From an uncultured Marvinbryantia sp. (GTDB lineage: Bacteria > Bacillota > Clostridia > Lachnospirales > Lachnospiraceae), in assembly GCA_934373455.1 (NCBI GenBank), contig CAKRON010000112.1, positions 1 to 7,507 of the forward strand: a stretch of DNA of 7,507 nt, read 5' to 3'. A program made the position numbers and the translations under genes. Positions 1-6,440 of the stretch are shown here, piece after piece (position 1 is the stretch's first letter; each line of letters begins with the position of its first letter). The notes beneath the pieces are model-generated. The model was not told the origin of the DNA and searched no databases. It saw only the letters and a list, made by a program, of their open reading frames with translations.

Positions 1-395
1 AGTGTTGCAATCACCTGATCTTTGTTCAGGATTTCCAGATCCTGGTCTACCTGAATATCTCCGGCAGTAACAACACCTTCGCCTTCATATTCAATGTAGG
101 CAATCTTTGGTTCATTTGTTTCACTGGTATTTTTAATCGCCAGTGATTTTAAATTCATAATAATTTCGCTGACATCCTCTTTTACACCTGGAATGGAGCT
201 AAACTCATGCAGAACACCTTCGATCTTTACCTGGCTGACAGCAGCTCCCGGCAAAGATGAAAGCATAATTCTACGAAGTGAATTACCCAATGTAGTACCA
301 TAACCTCTTTCGAGTGGTTCTACAACAAATCTTCCATATTTATGATCTTCAGAAATCTCAGCAATTTCAATTCTTGGTTTATTAAAATCGAACAC
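1..395 (-). CDS. rpoA: RNA polymerase alpha subunit, N-terminal part
   Basis: The first 131 codons of alpha; the rest lies beyond the left edge. The translation [20 protein letters not shown] is followed by [20 protein letters not shown] (about 23-42) and [19 protein letters not shown], the conserved N-terminal-domain helix and strands used for alpha dimerisation and for binding beta and beta'. The visible part ends in the second subdomain ([19 protein letters not shown]). The start is GTG at 395, supported by AGGAGGGG about eight bases upstream; no in-frame ATG fits. Placement after rpsD is the standard alpha-operon order, with rplQ expected next. Confidence 0.96.
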   Translation of the reverse strand, partial: MFDFNKPRIEIAEISEDHKYGRFVVEPLERGYGTTLGNSLRRIMLSSLPGAAVSQVKIEGVLHEFSSIPGVKEDVSEIIMNLKSLAIKNTSETNEPKIAYIEYEGEGVVTAGDIQVDQDLEILNKDQVIAT

Positions 396-404
396 TTCTT
401 GCGC

Positions 405-433
405 CCCTCCTTTTGGGTTGTTGTAATTGAGGG
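405..433 (-). promoter_or_regulatory. Possible hairpin hiding the rpoA ribosome binding site
   Basis: In the rpsD-rpoA gap the transcribed strand has CCCTC (433-429) able to pair with GAGGG (409-405), which lies within the rpoA Shine-Dalgarno AGGAGGGG. The stem is 5 bp with a 19-base loop. This could damp rpoA translation, but a stem this short may be chance. Confidence 0.25.
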
Positions 434-454
434 TTATAACTTACTTCCTAATGC

Positions 455-1048
455 TTATTTGGAGTACAATTCGACGATAAGCATTTCATTTACAGGAACG
501 TCAATTGCTTCTCTTGCAGGAAGTTCTTTTACAGTTCCTTTTAAGTTCTCCTGATCGCATTCAAGCCATTCTGGAACCAGTCTTCCACCAGTTACTTCCA
601 GGATGTCTTTGTATCTCTGAGATCCTTTGTTCTTTTCTTTGATTTCAATCACATCACCAGCTTTTACAAGGTAAGATGGGATATTAACCTGCTTACCATT
701 AACCAGTACGTGTTTGTGGTCAACGATCTGTCTAGCTTCTTTACGTGTTCTGGCGAATCCAAGTCTGAAGATTACGTTATCCAGTCTTGTTTCCAGCATG
801 ATCATCAGGTTAGGACCTGTCATACCTGGCATTCTTTCAGCCTTTGCGTAGTAGTTACGGAAAGGTTTTTCAAGTACACCGTAAATGAATTTTGCTTTCT
901 GTTTTTCTCTTAACTGCAGACCGTATTCACTCATCTTACGGTTTGCTCTCTTTAATTCTCTATTGGACTTTTTATCGATTCCTAAATATACAGGATCCAT
1001 ACCAAGAGATCTGCATCTTTTCAGGACCGGAGTTCTATCTACTGCCAT
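455..1048 (-). CDS. rpsD: 30S ribosomal protein S4 (uS4)
   Basis: A 197-residue S4. The N-terminal region starts [20 protein letters not shown] and has only Cys12, so it lacks the four-cysteine zinc site of some S4 proteins (a C- form). The S4 RNA-binding domain spans about 86-150 ([20 protein letters not shown], then [19 protein letters not shown]). S4 is a primary 16S rRNA binder that nucleates assembly of the 30S body and, in E. coli, represses the alpha operon from a site upstream of rpsM. Here rpsD lies in the alpha operon, whereas in Bacillus subtilis it is separate. AGGAGG precedes the ATG by about eight bases. rpoA begins 59 bases after its stop. Confidence 0.98.
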   Translation of the reverse strand: MAVDRTPVLKRCRSLGMDPVYLGIDKKSNRELKRANRKMSEYGLQLREKQKAKFIYGVLEKPFRNYYAKAERMPGMTGPNLMIMLETRLDNVIFRLGFARTRKEARQIVDHKHVLVNGKQVNIPSYLVKAGDVIEIKEKNKGSQRYKDILEVTGGRLVPEWLECDQENLKGTVKELPAREAIDVPVNEMLIVELYSK

Positions 1049-1064
1049 CTTATTTACCTCCTAA

Positions 1065-1460
1065 TTAGACTCTTCTGCGTTTTGGTGGGCGGCATCCGTT
1101 ATGTGGAACCGGAGTTACATCTGTGATGCTTGTTACATCAATACCGCATGCACTCAGTGCACGGATTGCTGCTTCTCTTCCTGAACCAGGACCCTTTACA
1201 AATACGTCTACTGTCTTTAATCCGTGAGGGATAGCTGCCTTTGCAGCTGTCTCAGCAGCCATCTGTGCTGCATATGGAGTAGATTTCCTTGAACCTTTAA
1301 ATCCCAGACCACCGGCACTTGCCCAAGATAATGCATTACCTGCAGCATCTGTCAATGTAACGATTGTATTATTGAAAGATGACTGAATATGTGCCTGTCC
1401 GCGTTCAACGTTTTTCTTAACGCGCTTTTTTGTCACTTTTTTCGTAACTTTTTTAGCCAT
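1065..1460 (-). CDS. rpsK: 30S ribosomal protein S11 (uS11)
   Basis: A 131-residue S11. The lysine-rich N-terminus repeats KKVT ([16 protein letters not shown], residues 1-16). The core has [20 protein letters not shown] (21-40), the [18 protein letters not shown] block (53-70) and the C-terminal signature [14 protein letters not shown]11 forms part of the 30S platform near the mRNA exit channel. Its ribosome binding site (AGTAGGTT) is weaker than those of its neighbours, so translation may depend partly on coupling with rpsM 32 bases upstream. rpsD starts 16 bases after its stop, with AGGAGG just past that stop. Confidence 0.97.
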   Translation of the reverse strand: MAKKVTKKVTKKRVKKNVERGQAHIQSSFNNTIVTLTDAAGNALSWASAGGLGFKGSRKSTPYAAQMAAETAAKAAIPHGLKTVDVFVKGPGSGREAAIRALSACGIDVTSITDVTPVPHNGCRPPKRRRV

Positions 1461-1492
1461 GATAAACTAACCTACTTTCTTCCTATAATAAA

Positions 1493-1861
1493 TTATTTCT
1501 TCTTATTAGCTACTGTTTTCTTTGGACCCTTACGTGTTCTAGCGTTTGTCTTAGTCTTCTGACCACGAACAGGAAGTCCTTTACGATGACGGATTCCTCT
1601 GTAACATCCGATTTCCTGAAGTCTCTTGATATTCAGAGCGATTTCTCTTCTCAGGTCACCTTCTACTGTATAATGTTCATCCATTACGTCACGAATTCTG
1701 GAAACTTCTTCATCTGTAAGATCTCTGACACGTGTATCAGGATTTACATTTGCTGCTTCCAGAATCTTATTTGAGCTTACTCTACCAATACCGTAGATGT
1801 ATGTCAAACCGATTTCAATTCTTTTCTCTCTTGGTAAGTCTACACCAGCAATACGAGCCAT
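1493..1861 (-). CDS. rpsM: 30S ribosomal protein S13 (uS13)
   Basis: A 122-residue S13. It opens [18 protein letters not shown], has a helix-hairpin-type segment at about 19-36 ([17 protein letters not shown]), and the conserved tail [20 protein letters not shown] followed by a basic extension ending NKKK. S13 sits in the 30S head and contacts 50S (bridges B1a/b) and the P-site tRNA. An upstream in-frame ATG at 1885 would add eight residues (MRKWRKNY), but the GGAGG lies inside that extension about nine bases before the chosen ATG, so the shorter start is right. It is first of the alpha-operon genes after the structured leader; rpsK follows after 32 bases. Confidence 0.97.
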   Translation of the reverse strand: MARIAGVDLPREKRIEIGLTYIYGIGRVSSNKILEAANVNPDTRVRDLTDEEVSRIRDVMDEHYTVEGDLRREIALNIKRLQEIGCYRGIRHRKGLPVRGQKTKTNARTRKGPKKTVANKKK

Positions 1862-1885
1862 GTAATTTTTCCTCCATTTTCTCAT

Positions 1886-2183
1886 AAGCTACCGTTCACA
1901 CGCAGCCCGCCATAGCCAGACGTCTGAAATGTTGTGCGCTGCCCGGTGCTCAGCTATATTGTCTTTAATTGGGGTTCTGGAATTCTTCCAGTACCCAGCC
2001 GCGAAAAAACGACCTTTCCGAATCATCTGTGGATCCGGTATTAGAAGCAATATAGGGGGATGTATCTGCCGTGTAAACTCTCCAGCATTAAGAGTACTGC
2101 CGGATACATCTTCGCATATATTGTCATCAGCATGCATCGCATGCTGCAGCCGTGTTCAAATCATTCACAAGCCTACTAGGGAA
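1886..2183 (-). ncRNA. Candidate structured leader RNA between rpmJ and rpsM
   Basis: No credible gene fills this gap; GC of 1921-2160 is about 47%, above a sampled flank of about 38%. In transcript order: hairpin 2146-2128 (8 bp, loop GAT); stem 2123-2117 with 2054-2048 (7 bp); stem 2110-2103 with 2066-2059 (8 bp) enclosing a possible pseudoknot; hairpin 2038-2018 (7 bp, one G-U); hairpin 1996-1972 (4+6 bp, one A-A mismatch); closing stem 1951-1944 with 1894-1886 (8 bp, one bulged A) enclosing a 5-bp stem 1942-1938 with 1906-1902. The last stem ends about ten bases before the rpsM Shine-Dalgarno. An autoregulatory leader for S4 or another alpha-operon protein is inferred; a repeat element or small mobile RNA is the alternative. 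I do not recognise the family. Confidence 0.6.
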
Positions 2184-2297
2184 TTAACCCTGACGCTGTT
2201 TGTGTTTTGGGTTCTCACAGATTACTCTGATACTACCTTTTCTTTTAATGATTTTGCATTTTTCGCAGATAGGTTTAACTGATGATCTAACCTTCAT
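2184..2297 (-). CDS. rpmJ: 50S ribosomal protein L36 (bL36), zinc-binding form
   Basis: A 37-residue protein, [20 protein letters not shown] through [10 protein letters not shown], the standard length of bacterial L36. It has the zinc ribbon ligands Cys11, Cys14, Cys27 and His32, so it is the C+ form, which depends on zinc. L36 binds 23S rRNA on the 50S subunit. The start is set by GGAAAGGAGG about nine bases upstream. It is preceded by its own promoter and separated from infA by 152 bases. The 322-base gap to rpsM is unusually long for this operon and holds the structured region described separately. Confidence 0.97.
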   Translation of the reverse strand: MKVRSSVKPICEKCKIIKRKGSIRVICENPKHKQRQG

Positions 2298-2315
2298 GTG
2301 TTAAATCCTCCTTTC

Positions 2316-2339
2316 CTATTTACTCGCCTTGTAGGGCAT
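2316..2339 (-). CDS. Possible seven-codon leader ORF before rpmJ
   Basis: Within the predicted 5' leader of rpmJ is ATG followed by six sense codons and TAG, encoding MPYKASK. AAAGGGG lies about five bases before its ATG, a usable though imperfect Shine-Dalgarno. Its stop is adjacent to the GGAAAGGAGG that serves rpmJ, so a ribosome terminating here would sit on that site. It is too short to judge as coding; no comparative evidence is available. Confidence 0.25.
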   Translation of the reverse strand: MPYKASK

Positions 2340-2355
2340 AATAACCCCTTTATCT

Positions 2356-2396
2356 AAAAAGGTACGCTTGAGAGTATATCACCAGCGCACCTTTTT
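2356..2396 (-). terminator. Terminator-like hairpin after infA, overlapping the rpmJ promoter
   Basis: On the transcribed strand the arms AAAAAGGTGCGCT and AGCGTACCTTTTT pair over 13 positions (one G-U) around a 15-base loop. The core GGTGCGCT/AGCGTACC is flanked by an A-run before and a T-run after, the layout of an intrinsic terminator. The loop is long and the T-run is only five, so termination may be partial. A read-through transcript from infA could form it. The -10 box of the next promoter lies in the loop, and the -35 box starts at the upstream edge of the stem. Confidence 0.6.
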
Positions 2397-2401
2397 TGCA
2401 A
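2373..2401 (-). promoter_or_regulatory. Sigma-A type promoter for rpmJ and the alpha operon
   Basis: The transcribed strand reads TTGCAA (2401-2396), a 17-base spacer, then TATACT (2378-2373), with an extended -10 TG one base before it (TGATATACT). The consensus is TTGACA-17-TATAAT. Upstream, positions about 2402-2436 are phased A-tracts resembling an UP element. Transcription would start near 2368-2366, about 70 bases before the rpmJ ATG. No other gap in the window shows as good a match. Confidence 0.75.
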
Positions 2402-2449
2402 GTCTTATTTTGATTTTTTTGAGATTTTTTTTTATTTCAGCAATTTTGC

Positions 2450-2668
2450 CTATTTATCTCTCCAAATAATACGTCCTTTGGATAAATCGTACGGAGAAAG
2501 TTCAATTGTAACTTTATCTCCAGGAAGAATACGGATAAAATTCATTCTCAGCTTTCCACTGATATGAGCCAGCACTACATGCTTGTTTTCTAATTCTACT
2601 TTGAACATGGCGTTTGGCAATTTTTCCAATACTGTTCCTTCTACTTCAATAACATCTGCTTTAGACAT
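2450..2668 (-). CDS. infA: Translation initiation factor IF-1
   Basis: A 72-residue protein of exactly the usual IF-1 length, consisting of one S1-like OB-fold. The sequence opens [20 protein letters not shown] and contains [19 protein letters not shown] and the C-terminal [13 protein letters not shown], all diagnostic. IF-1 binds the 30S A site during initiation and helps IF-2 and IF-3. The ATG lies inside the last codons of the KOW gene, with AGGAGG about seven bases upstream. After its TAG comes an A-rich stretch and then the terminator/promoter element, so infA is probably the last gene of the upstream transcript block. Confidence 0.98.
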   Translation of the reverse strand: MSKADVIEVEGTVLEKLPNAMFKVELENKHVVLAHISGKLRMNFIRILPGDKVTIELSPYDLSKGRIIWRDK

Positions 2669-2918
2669 TTGAAAACCTCCTGATTGCTTTTCTGATTTGT
2701 TCGTTGTTTATTGTTTCTGCGGTCAAATCCAGAAGTTCTTCCGGTATTTTTTTCATACCCTGAATATGTTTGATCTTTTTCTTTTTCATATGTTCCAATG
2801 GCTTTAACTTTCCATCTGAAAGATACACATATTCGCCTTCTGTTTTTACGATTACGTAAAGTTTGTCTTTATCATGTCCTGCCCTGGACCAGGCAAGCAT
2901 TCCCATCTCATAATTCAT
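2661..2918 (-). CDS. Small KOW-domain RNA-binding protein (L14e/L6e/L27e-like)
   Basis: An 85-residue basic protein. The N-terminal 30 residues ([20 protein letters not shown]) look like a KOW motif: a short beta strand, a small-Gly turn, then a hydrophobic strand. A lysine-rich stretch follows at about 44-50 (MKKKKIKH), then a helical C-terminus, [17 protein letters not shown]. Such proteins sit between map and infA in many Clostridia and are annotated as KOW-domain RNA-binding proteins; their role is not established to my knowledge. A ribosome or rRNA partner is inferred from fold and context. GGAGG about nine bases upstream supports the first ATG. Its 3' end overlaps infA by eight bases (ATGTCTAA), implying coupling to IF-1 synthesis. 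Confidence 0.85.
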   Translation of the reverse strand: MNYEMGMLAWSRAGHDKDKLYVIVKTEGEYVYLSDGKLKPLEHMKKKKIKHIQGMKKIPEELLDLTAETINNEQIRKAIRRFSNV

Positions 2919-2955
2919 GTTCTGTTACCTCCCGGCATATATCGTCAGTGTATTC

Positions 2956-3714
2956 TTATATCTGACCCAATGTCAGGATTTCCGGTTCACCGTCAGTAAT
3001 CAACACGGTGTTCTCATAATGTGCAGATAATGAGCCATCCTCTGTTACAACAGTCCAATCATCATCCAGCCAGCAGACATCATATCTTCCTGCATTGATC
3101 ATTGGTTCAATTGCGAGGGTCATACCTGAAACAAGACGTATTCCCCGTCTCTTCTGTGCAAAATTCGGAATCTGTGGATCCTCATGTAAGTGTGTCCCTA
3201 TTCCATGACCAACTAGATCTCTGACCACCCCATAACCGAAGCTTTCTGCATAAGCACCAATAGCTGCTGAAATCTGATGTAAATGATTACCTTCTCTGGC
3301 ATATTCAATACCTTTAAAGAAACTGTCTTTTGTCACCTGAATCAGCTGTTGTGCCTCTTTTGAAATTTCTCCGACTGCATGAGTTCTTGCTGCATCTGAA
3401 TGATACCCTTCATATATAAGACCGGCATCCAGACTGACAATATCTCCTTCCATCAAAATATGTTCATCATTTGGAATTCCATGCACTACTTCATCATTTA
3501 CTGATACGCAAATAGAGGCCGGATAGCCATTATAATTCAGGAAATTTGGAATACATCCCAGATCTCGAATCAGCTTTTCACCGTATTGATCAATATCTTT
3601 CGTAGATATTCCAGGTTTTACATATTCTGCCAGTTTGGCATGAACGTATTCAAGACGTTTTCCAGCTTCTCTCATAAGCTGTATTTCTCTTGCAGACTTT
3701 ATTGATACTGACAT
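2956..3714 (-). CDS. map: Methionine aminopeptidase, type I
   Basis: A 252-residue cytoplasmic metalloprotease that removes the initiator methionine from new proteins after deformylation. The pita-bread active site is complete: His78 (EVVHGIPN), metal ligands Asp96 (VSLDAG) and Asp107 (YHSDAA), His170 (LVGHGIG), His177 (HLHEDP), Glu203 (AIEPM) and Glu234 (AHYENT). These match the E. coli enzyme with an offset of one. There is no N-terminal SH3-binding or zinc extension. It starts one base after the adk stop, so the two are probably translationally coupled; AGGAG is about six bases upstream. The KOW protein gene starts 37 bases after its stop. Confidence 0.98.
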   Translation of the reverse strand: MSVSIKSAREIQLMREAGKRLEYVHAKLAEYVKPGISTKDIDQYGEKLIRDLGCIPNFLNYNGYPASICVSVNDEVVHGIPNDEHILMEGDIVSLDAGLIYEGYHSDAARTHAVGEISKEAQQLIQVTKDSFFKGIEYAREGNHLHQISAAIGAYAESFGYGVVRDLVGHGIGTHLHEDPQIPNFAQKRRGIRLVSGMTLAIEPMINAGRYDVCWLDDDWTVVTEDGSLSAHYENTVLITDGEPEILTLGQI

Positions 3715-3715
3715 A

Positions 3716-4360
3716 CTATTCTCCTAATATCTGGACAATGTTCTGGAATACTTCTTCCATATCCACTGTACCATCCACTTCTTTTAATATACCTGCCTTT
3801 GTATAGTAATCAATCAGTGGCTGTGTCTGTTCATGATAAACTCCAAGACGCTTCTGAACTGTTTCAGGTTTATCATCATCTCTGAGAATCAATTTTTCTC
3901 CACATGCATCACAGATTCCTTCCACTTTCGTTGGATTATACACAATGTGATAAGTAGCACCACAACCAACACATGCTCTTCTTCCGCCCATACGATTGAT
4001 GATGTTTTCATCCGGCACATTTACATCGATTGCATATTCCATTTTCTCACCGGTTTTTTCCAGTGCCGCATCCAGACTTTCTGCCTGAGGAATTGTTCTT
4101 GGGAAACCATCCAGAACATATCCTTTTTTACAATCGTCCTGATGTAATCTGTCAACTACAAGATCTACAACAAGTTCATCCGGTACCAGAAGGCCCTGAT
4201 CCATATATGTCTTTGCTTTCTTGCCAAGTTCTGTTCCTTCTTTGATATTAGCACGGAAAATATCACCTGTGGAAATGTGAGGAATACCATATTTTGCTGC
4301 AATTTTTTTTGCCTGAGTACCTTTACCGGCTCCCGGTGCACCTAACATAATAATTTTCAT
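3716..4360 (-). CDS. adk: Adenylate kinase, zinc-lid long form
   Basis: A 214-residue cytoplasmic kinase catalysing ATP + AMP = 2 ADP. The P-loop GAPGAGKGT is at residues 7-15, the AMP-binding region follows with STGDIFR, and DGFPRT (84-89) holds the conserved Arg88. The LID domain carries C130-x2-C133 and C150-x2-C153, the four-cysteine zinc site of many Gram-positive adenylate kinases. I chose the ATG giving [10 protein letters not shown]; an upstream in-frame GTG at 4399 would add a basic 13-residue leader with no parallel in the family, and AGAGG lies about ten bases before the chosen ATG. Its stop is one base from the map start, and the map Shine-Dalgarno lies inside its last codons. Confidence 0.97.
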   Translation of the reverse strand: MKIIMLGAPGAGKGTQAKKIAAKYGIPHISTGDIFRANIKEGTELGKKAKTYMDQGLLVPDELVVDLVVDRLHQDDCKKGYVLDGFPRTIPQAESLDAALEKTGEKMEYAIDVNVPDENIINRMGGRRACVGCGATYHIVYNPTKVEGICDACGEKLILRDDDKPETVQKRLGVYHEQTQPLIDYYTKAGILKEVDGTVDMEEVFQNIVQILGE

Positions 4361-4403
4361 AATAAACACGCCTCTTTTTTTATTTTTTCCATTAAACACA
4401 TAT

Positions 4404-4441
4404 AGTGCACCATCTCATCCCAAAAGATGAAACGGTACACT
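4404..4441 (-). promoter_or_regulatory. Strong hairpin between secY and adk
   Basis: The 91-base gap between secY and adk contains a 16-bp uninterrupted stem on the transcribed strand. The arms AGTGTACCGTTTCATC and GATGAGATGGTGCACT (three G-U pairs) enclose a six-base loop, TTTTGG. After one mismatch three more A-T pairs extend it. No T-run follows on the transcribed strand, so it is not a standard intrinsic terminator. An RNase processing site, an mRNA-stabilising hairpin or a partial attenuator are all possible; which one is inference. Confidence 0.6.
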
Positions 4442-4451
4442 GTATCTTTGT

Positions 4452-5765
4452 CTACTCGCTTAAAAAGCCTCTATAATTGCGAACTACCATCTGAGATTCG
4501 ATCTGTTTGATTGTTTCAAGTACAACACCAACGATAATGATAATCGAAGTTCCTCCAAATGATACATATGCTCCAAATACTCCATTGAAGAAGATTGGAA
4601 TCAGTACCACCACGGTAAGACCAAGTGCACCGATCAATACAATATAATTTAAAATCTTATTTAAGTAATCGCTGGTTGGTTTACCAGGACGAATACCCGG
4701 AATGAAACCACCCTGTTTTTTCATATTATCAGCCACTTCAATCGGATTAAATGTGATTGAAGTATAGAAATATGCAAATGCGATAATTAAAGCAATATAG
4801 ATAATCAATCCGATGGAATACACAGGCTTGGATGGATTAAACCAGTTGTTCTGACTCAGAGAAGCAATGATTTTTCCGCCAATACCCTCCTGGGATATAC
4901 CCGCAAACGCTGCAATCATACTTGGCATGCTCAGCAGAGAGGAAGCAAAGATAACAGGAATTACACCTGCTGTATTTACTTTTAATGGAATAAATGTGGA
5001 CTGACCACCAACCATTTTTCTGCCCTGCATCTTTTTCGCGTACTGAACAGGAATTCTTCTTGTTGCATCACTTAATAAGATAACCAGTACAATCGTAATA
5101 AGAATAACAGCCAGAATAATAATACCGGCAAGAACACCTTTAGCGAGTGTTTTTCCTTTGATGAATGATTCATAAAGAGAAGCCATATCGGCTGGTACTC
5201 TTGACAGAATATTTATCATCAGGACTATGGAAATACCGTTTCCGACACCATGCTCTGTGATCTGTTCACCGATCCACATCAGGAATGTAGAACCAGCTGT
5301 CATTGCTGCAATTACAGTAAGACCTTTCAGGAAGTTCATATCAGGGATCAGTCCCTGTCTTCCGAATCCAATTGTCATTGCCAGAGATTCTGTCAATGCA
5401 AGCCCAACTGTAACATAACGGGTAATTGCTGTAATTTTCTTTCTACCTTCTTCCCCGTCTTTATGCATCTCTTCCAGTGCCGGAATGGCTATGGTAAGAA
5501 GCTGCATAATAATGGAAGATGTAATGTATGGTGTGATGTTCAAAGCAAAGATAGACATTTTTTCAAATGATCCGCCTGTAAATGCACTAAAGAAATTAAA
5601 TGCATCACCGGTCTGATTTGCAAACCAGTTTGCCAGGTAATTACGGTCCACACCCGGAACCGGGAGCTGTGAACCGAATCTGACAACAAGGAGCATCAGA
5701 AAAGTAAATAACATTCTTTCTCTGATATCTTTCACCTTAAACGCATTACGAAGTGTCTTTAACAT
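4452..5765 (-). CDS. secY: Protein translocase channel subunit SecY
   Basis: A 437-residue integral membrane protein, full length, with about ten hydrophobic segments. It forms the protein-conducting channel with SecE and SecG and receives preproteins from SecA and the SRP route. The N-terminus (1-16) is amphipathic and basic; TM1 is about 17-37. The plug and TM2 region (about 54-97) holds ALNITPYITSSIIMQLL. The large cytoplasmic loop at about 232-268 includes RRIPVQYAKKMQGRKMVGGQ, and the next at about 346-370 includes GGFIPGIRPGKPTSDYL; these loops contact SecA and the ribosome. It ends RNYRGFLSE. The start overlaps the rplO stop by one base. A strong hairpin follows the stop. Confidence 0.98.
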   Translation of the reverse strand: MLKTLRNAFKVKDIRERMLFTFLMLLVVRFGSQLPVPGVDRNYLANWFANQTGDAFNFFSAFTGGSFEKMSIFALNITPYITSSIIMQLLTIAIPALEEMHKDGEEGRKKITAITRYVTVGLALTESLAMTIGFGRQGLIPDMNFLKGLTVIAAMTAGSTFLMWIGEQITEHGVGNGISIVLMINILSRVPADMASLYESFIKGKTLAKGVLAGIIILAVILITIVLVILLSDATRRIPVQYAKKMQGRKMVGGQSTFIPLKVNTAGVIPVIFASSLLSMPSMIAAFAGISQEGIGGKIIASLSQNNWFNPSKPVYSIGLIIYIALIIAFAYFYTSITFNPIEVADNMKKQGGFIPGIRPGKPTSDYLNKILNYIVLIGALGLTVVVLIPIFFNGVFGAYVSFGGTSIIIIVGVVLETIKQIESQMVVRNYRGFLSE

Positions 5766-6205
5766 TAGATCACCTCTGCTTTTCCACCAACTGCTTCTAT
5801 TTTAGCTTTTGCGCCTTCACTGAATGCATTTGCTTTAACAGTAAGCTTCTTGGTAAGTTCACCGTTTCCAAGAATCTTAACGCCGTCTTTTACGCTCTTA
5901 ATGATACCTGTTTCAATCAGAGTATCGATTGTAACTTCTGTATCATTATCAAATCTTTCCAGTGCACTTACATTGATAGCTTCGATATCAAGAGTGTTTC
6001 TGTTTGTGAAACCTCTCTTAGGAAGACGTCTGTACAGTGGCATCTGACCACCTTCGAAACCTGGTCTTGTTGCGCCTGAACGTGCTTTCTGTCCTTTATG
6101 ACCTTTACCAGCAGTCTTGCCGTTTCCTGAACCATGTCCACGACCTCTTCTGAAGTTATCGCTCTGTCTGGAACCTTCAGCAGGTTTTAAGTTAGATAAA
6201 TCCAT
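5765..6205 (-). CDS. rplO: 50S ribosomal protein L15 (uL15)
   Basis: A 146-residue L15 of usual length. The glycine-rich basic N-terminal extension (about residues 18-45, [20 protein letters not shown]) threads into 23S r[23 protein letters not shown] (about 47-66) is the family signature. L15 is a late-assembly 50S protein. The gene begins ATGATG: from AAGGAGG the first ATG (6208) is about four bases away and the second (6205) about seven. I chose the second, which gives the usual [11 protein letters not shown] start; one extra Met is possible. Its TAA stop shares one base with the secY ATG (TAATG), implying translational coupling of L15 to SecY. Confidence 0.96.
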   Translation of the reverse strand: MDLSNLKPAEGSRQSDNFRRGRGHGSGNGKTAGKGHKGQKARSGATRPGFEGGQMPLYRRLPKRGFTNRNTLDIEAINVSALERFDNDTEVTIDTLIETGIIKSVKDGVKILGNGELTKKLTVKANAFSEGAKAKIEAVGGKAEVI

Positions 6206-6238
6206 CATGGCACCTCCTTATTCTAATCTCAATATAAA

Positions 6239-6421
6239 TTAAACTTCTTCTACTTTTACTAAATGCTGAACCTGTTTTACCATTCCCATTGTTGCTGCAT
6301 TGTTTGGAAGCTCAACAGATTTGTTCAGTTTCTTCAGTCCCAGTGCTGCAACAGTAGCACGATGCTTTGGAATAGCTCCGATTGGGGATTTAACAAGTGT
6401 TACTTTTACTTTATCTGCCAT
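6239..6421 (-). CDS. rpmD: 50S ribosomal protein L30 (uL30)
   Basis: A 60-residue protein, the short bacterial form of L30. It starts [20 protein letters not shown] and continues with the conserved [20 protein letters not shown] segment and the C-terminal [16 protein letters not shown]30 is a small alpha/beta protein on the 50S subunit that contacts 23S rRNA. The ATG is preceded by AGGAGG at good spacing, in the gap after rpsE. It lies between rpsE and rplO, its invariant position in spc operons. Nothing is unusual. Confidence 0.96.
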   Translation of the reverse strand: MADKVKVTLVKSPIGAIPKHRATVAALGLKKLNKSVELPNNAATMGMVKQVQHLVKVEEV

Positions 6422-6440
6422 TTTTTACCTCCTGTGCAAA

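Noticed and set aside
1493..1885. S13 extended by eight residues to an upstream ATG
   Set aside because: The strong GGAGG lies inside the extension and serves the ATG at 1861, giving the usual MARIAGVD start.
2011..2038. Hairpin at 2038-2018 followed by a T-run, considered as a terminator in the leader
   Set aside because: Eight bases separate the stem from the T-run, and the structure continues beyond it, so it does not have terminator geometry.
2103..2134. CTGATGA followed by GAA, resembling a hammerhead ribozyme core
   Set aside because: The intervening stem would be only two pairs, the bases after the third stem do not give a proper cleavage site, and the flanks cannot form the first stem.
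1889..2137. An 82-codon open frame on the minus strand across the rpmJ-rpsM gap
   Set aside because: No Shine-Dalgarno precedes its ATG, the translation resembles no family I know, and the whole stretch is explained better by inverted repeats.
1929..2282. A 117-codon open frame on the plus strand opposite rpmJ and the leader
   Set aside because: It runs antisense through rpmJ, has no convincing ribosome binding site or promoter, and its sequence looks like a shadow frame.
3716..4399. Adenylate kinase extended to an upstream GTG
   Set aside because: The added 13 residues have no family counterpart, and the internal ATG gives the standard [10 protein letters not shown] start with an acceptable ribosome binding site.
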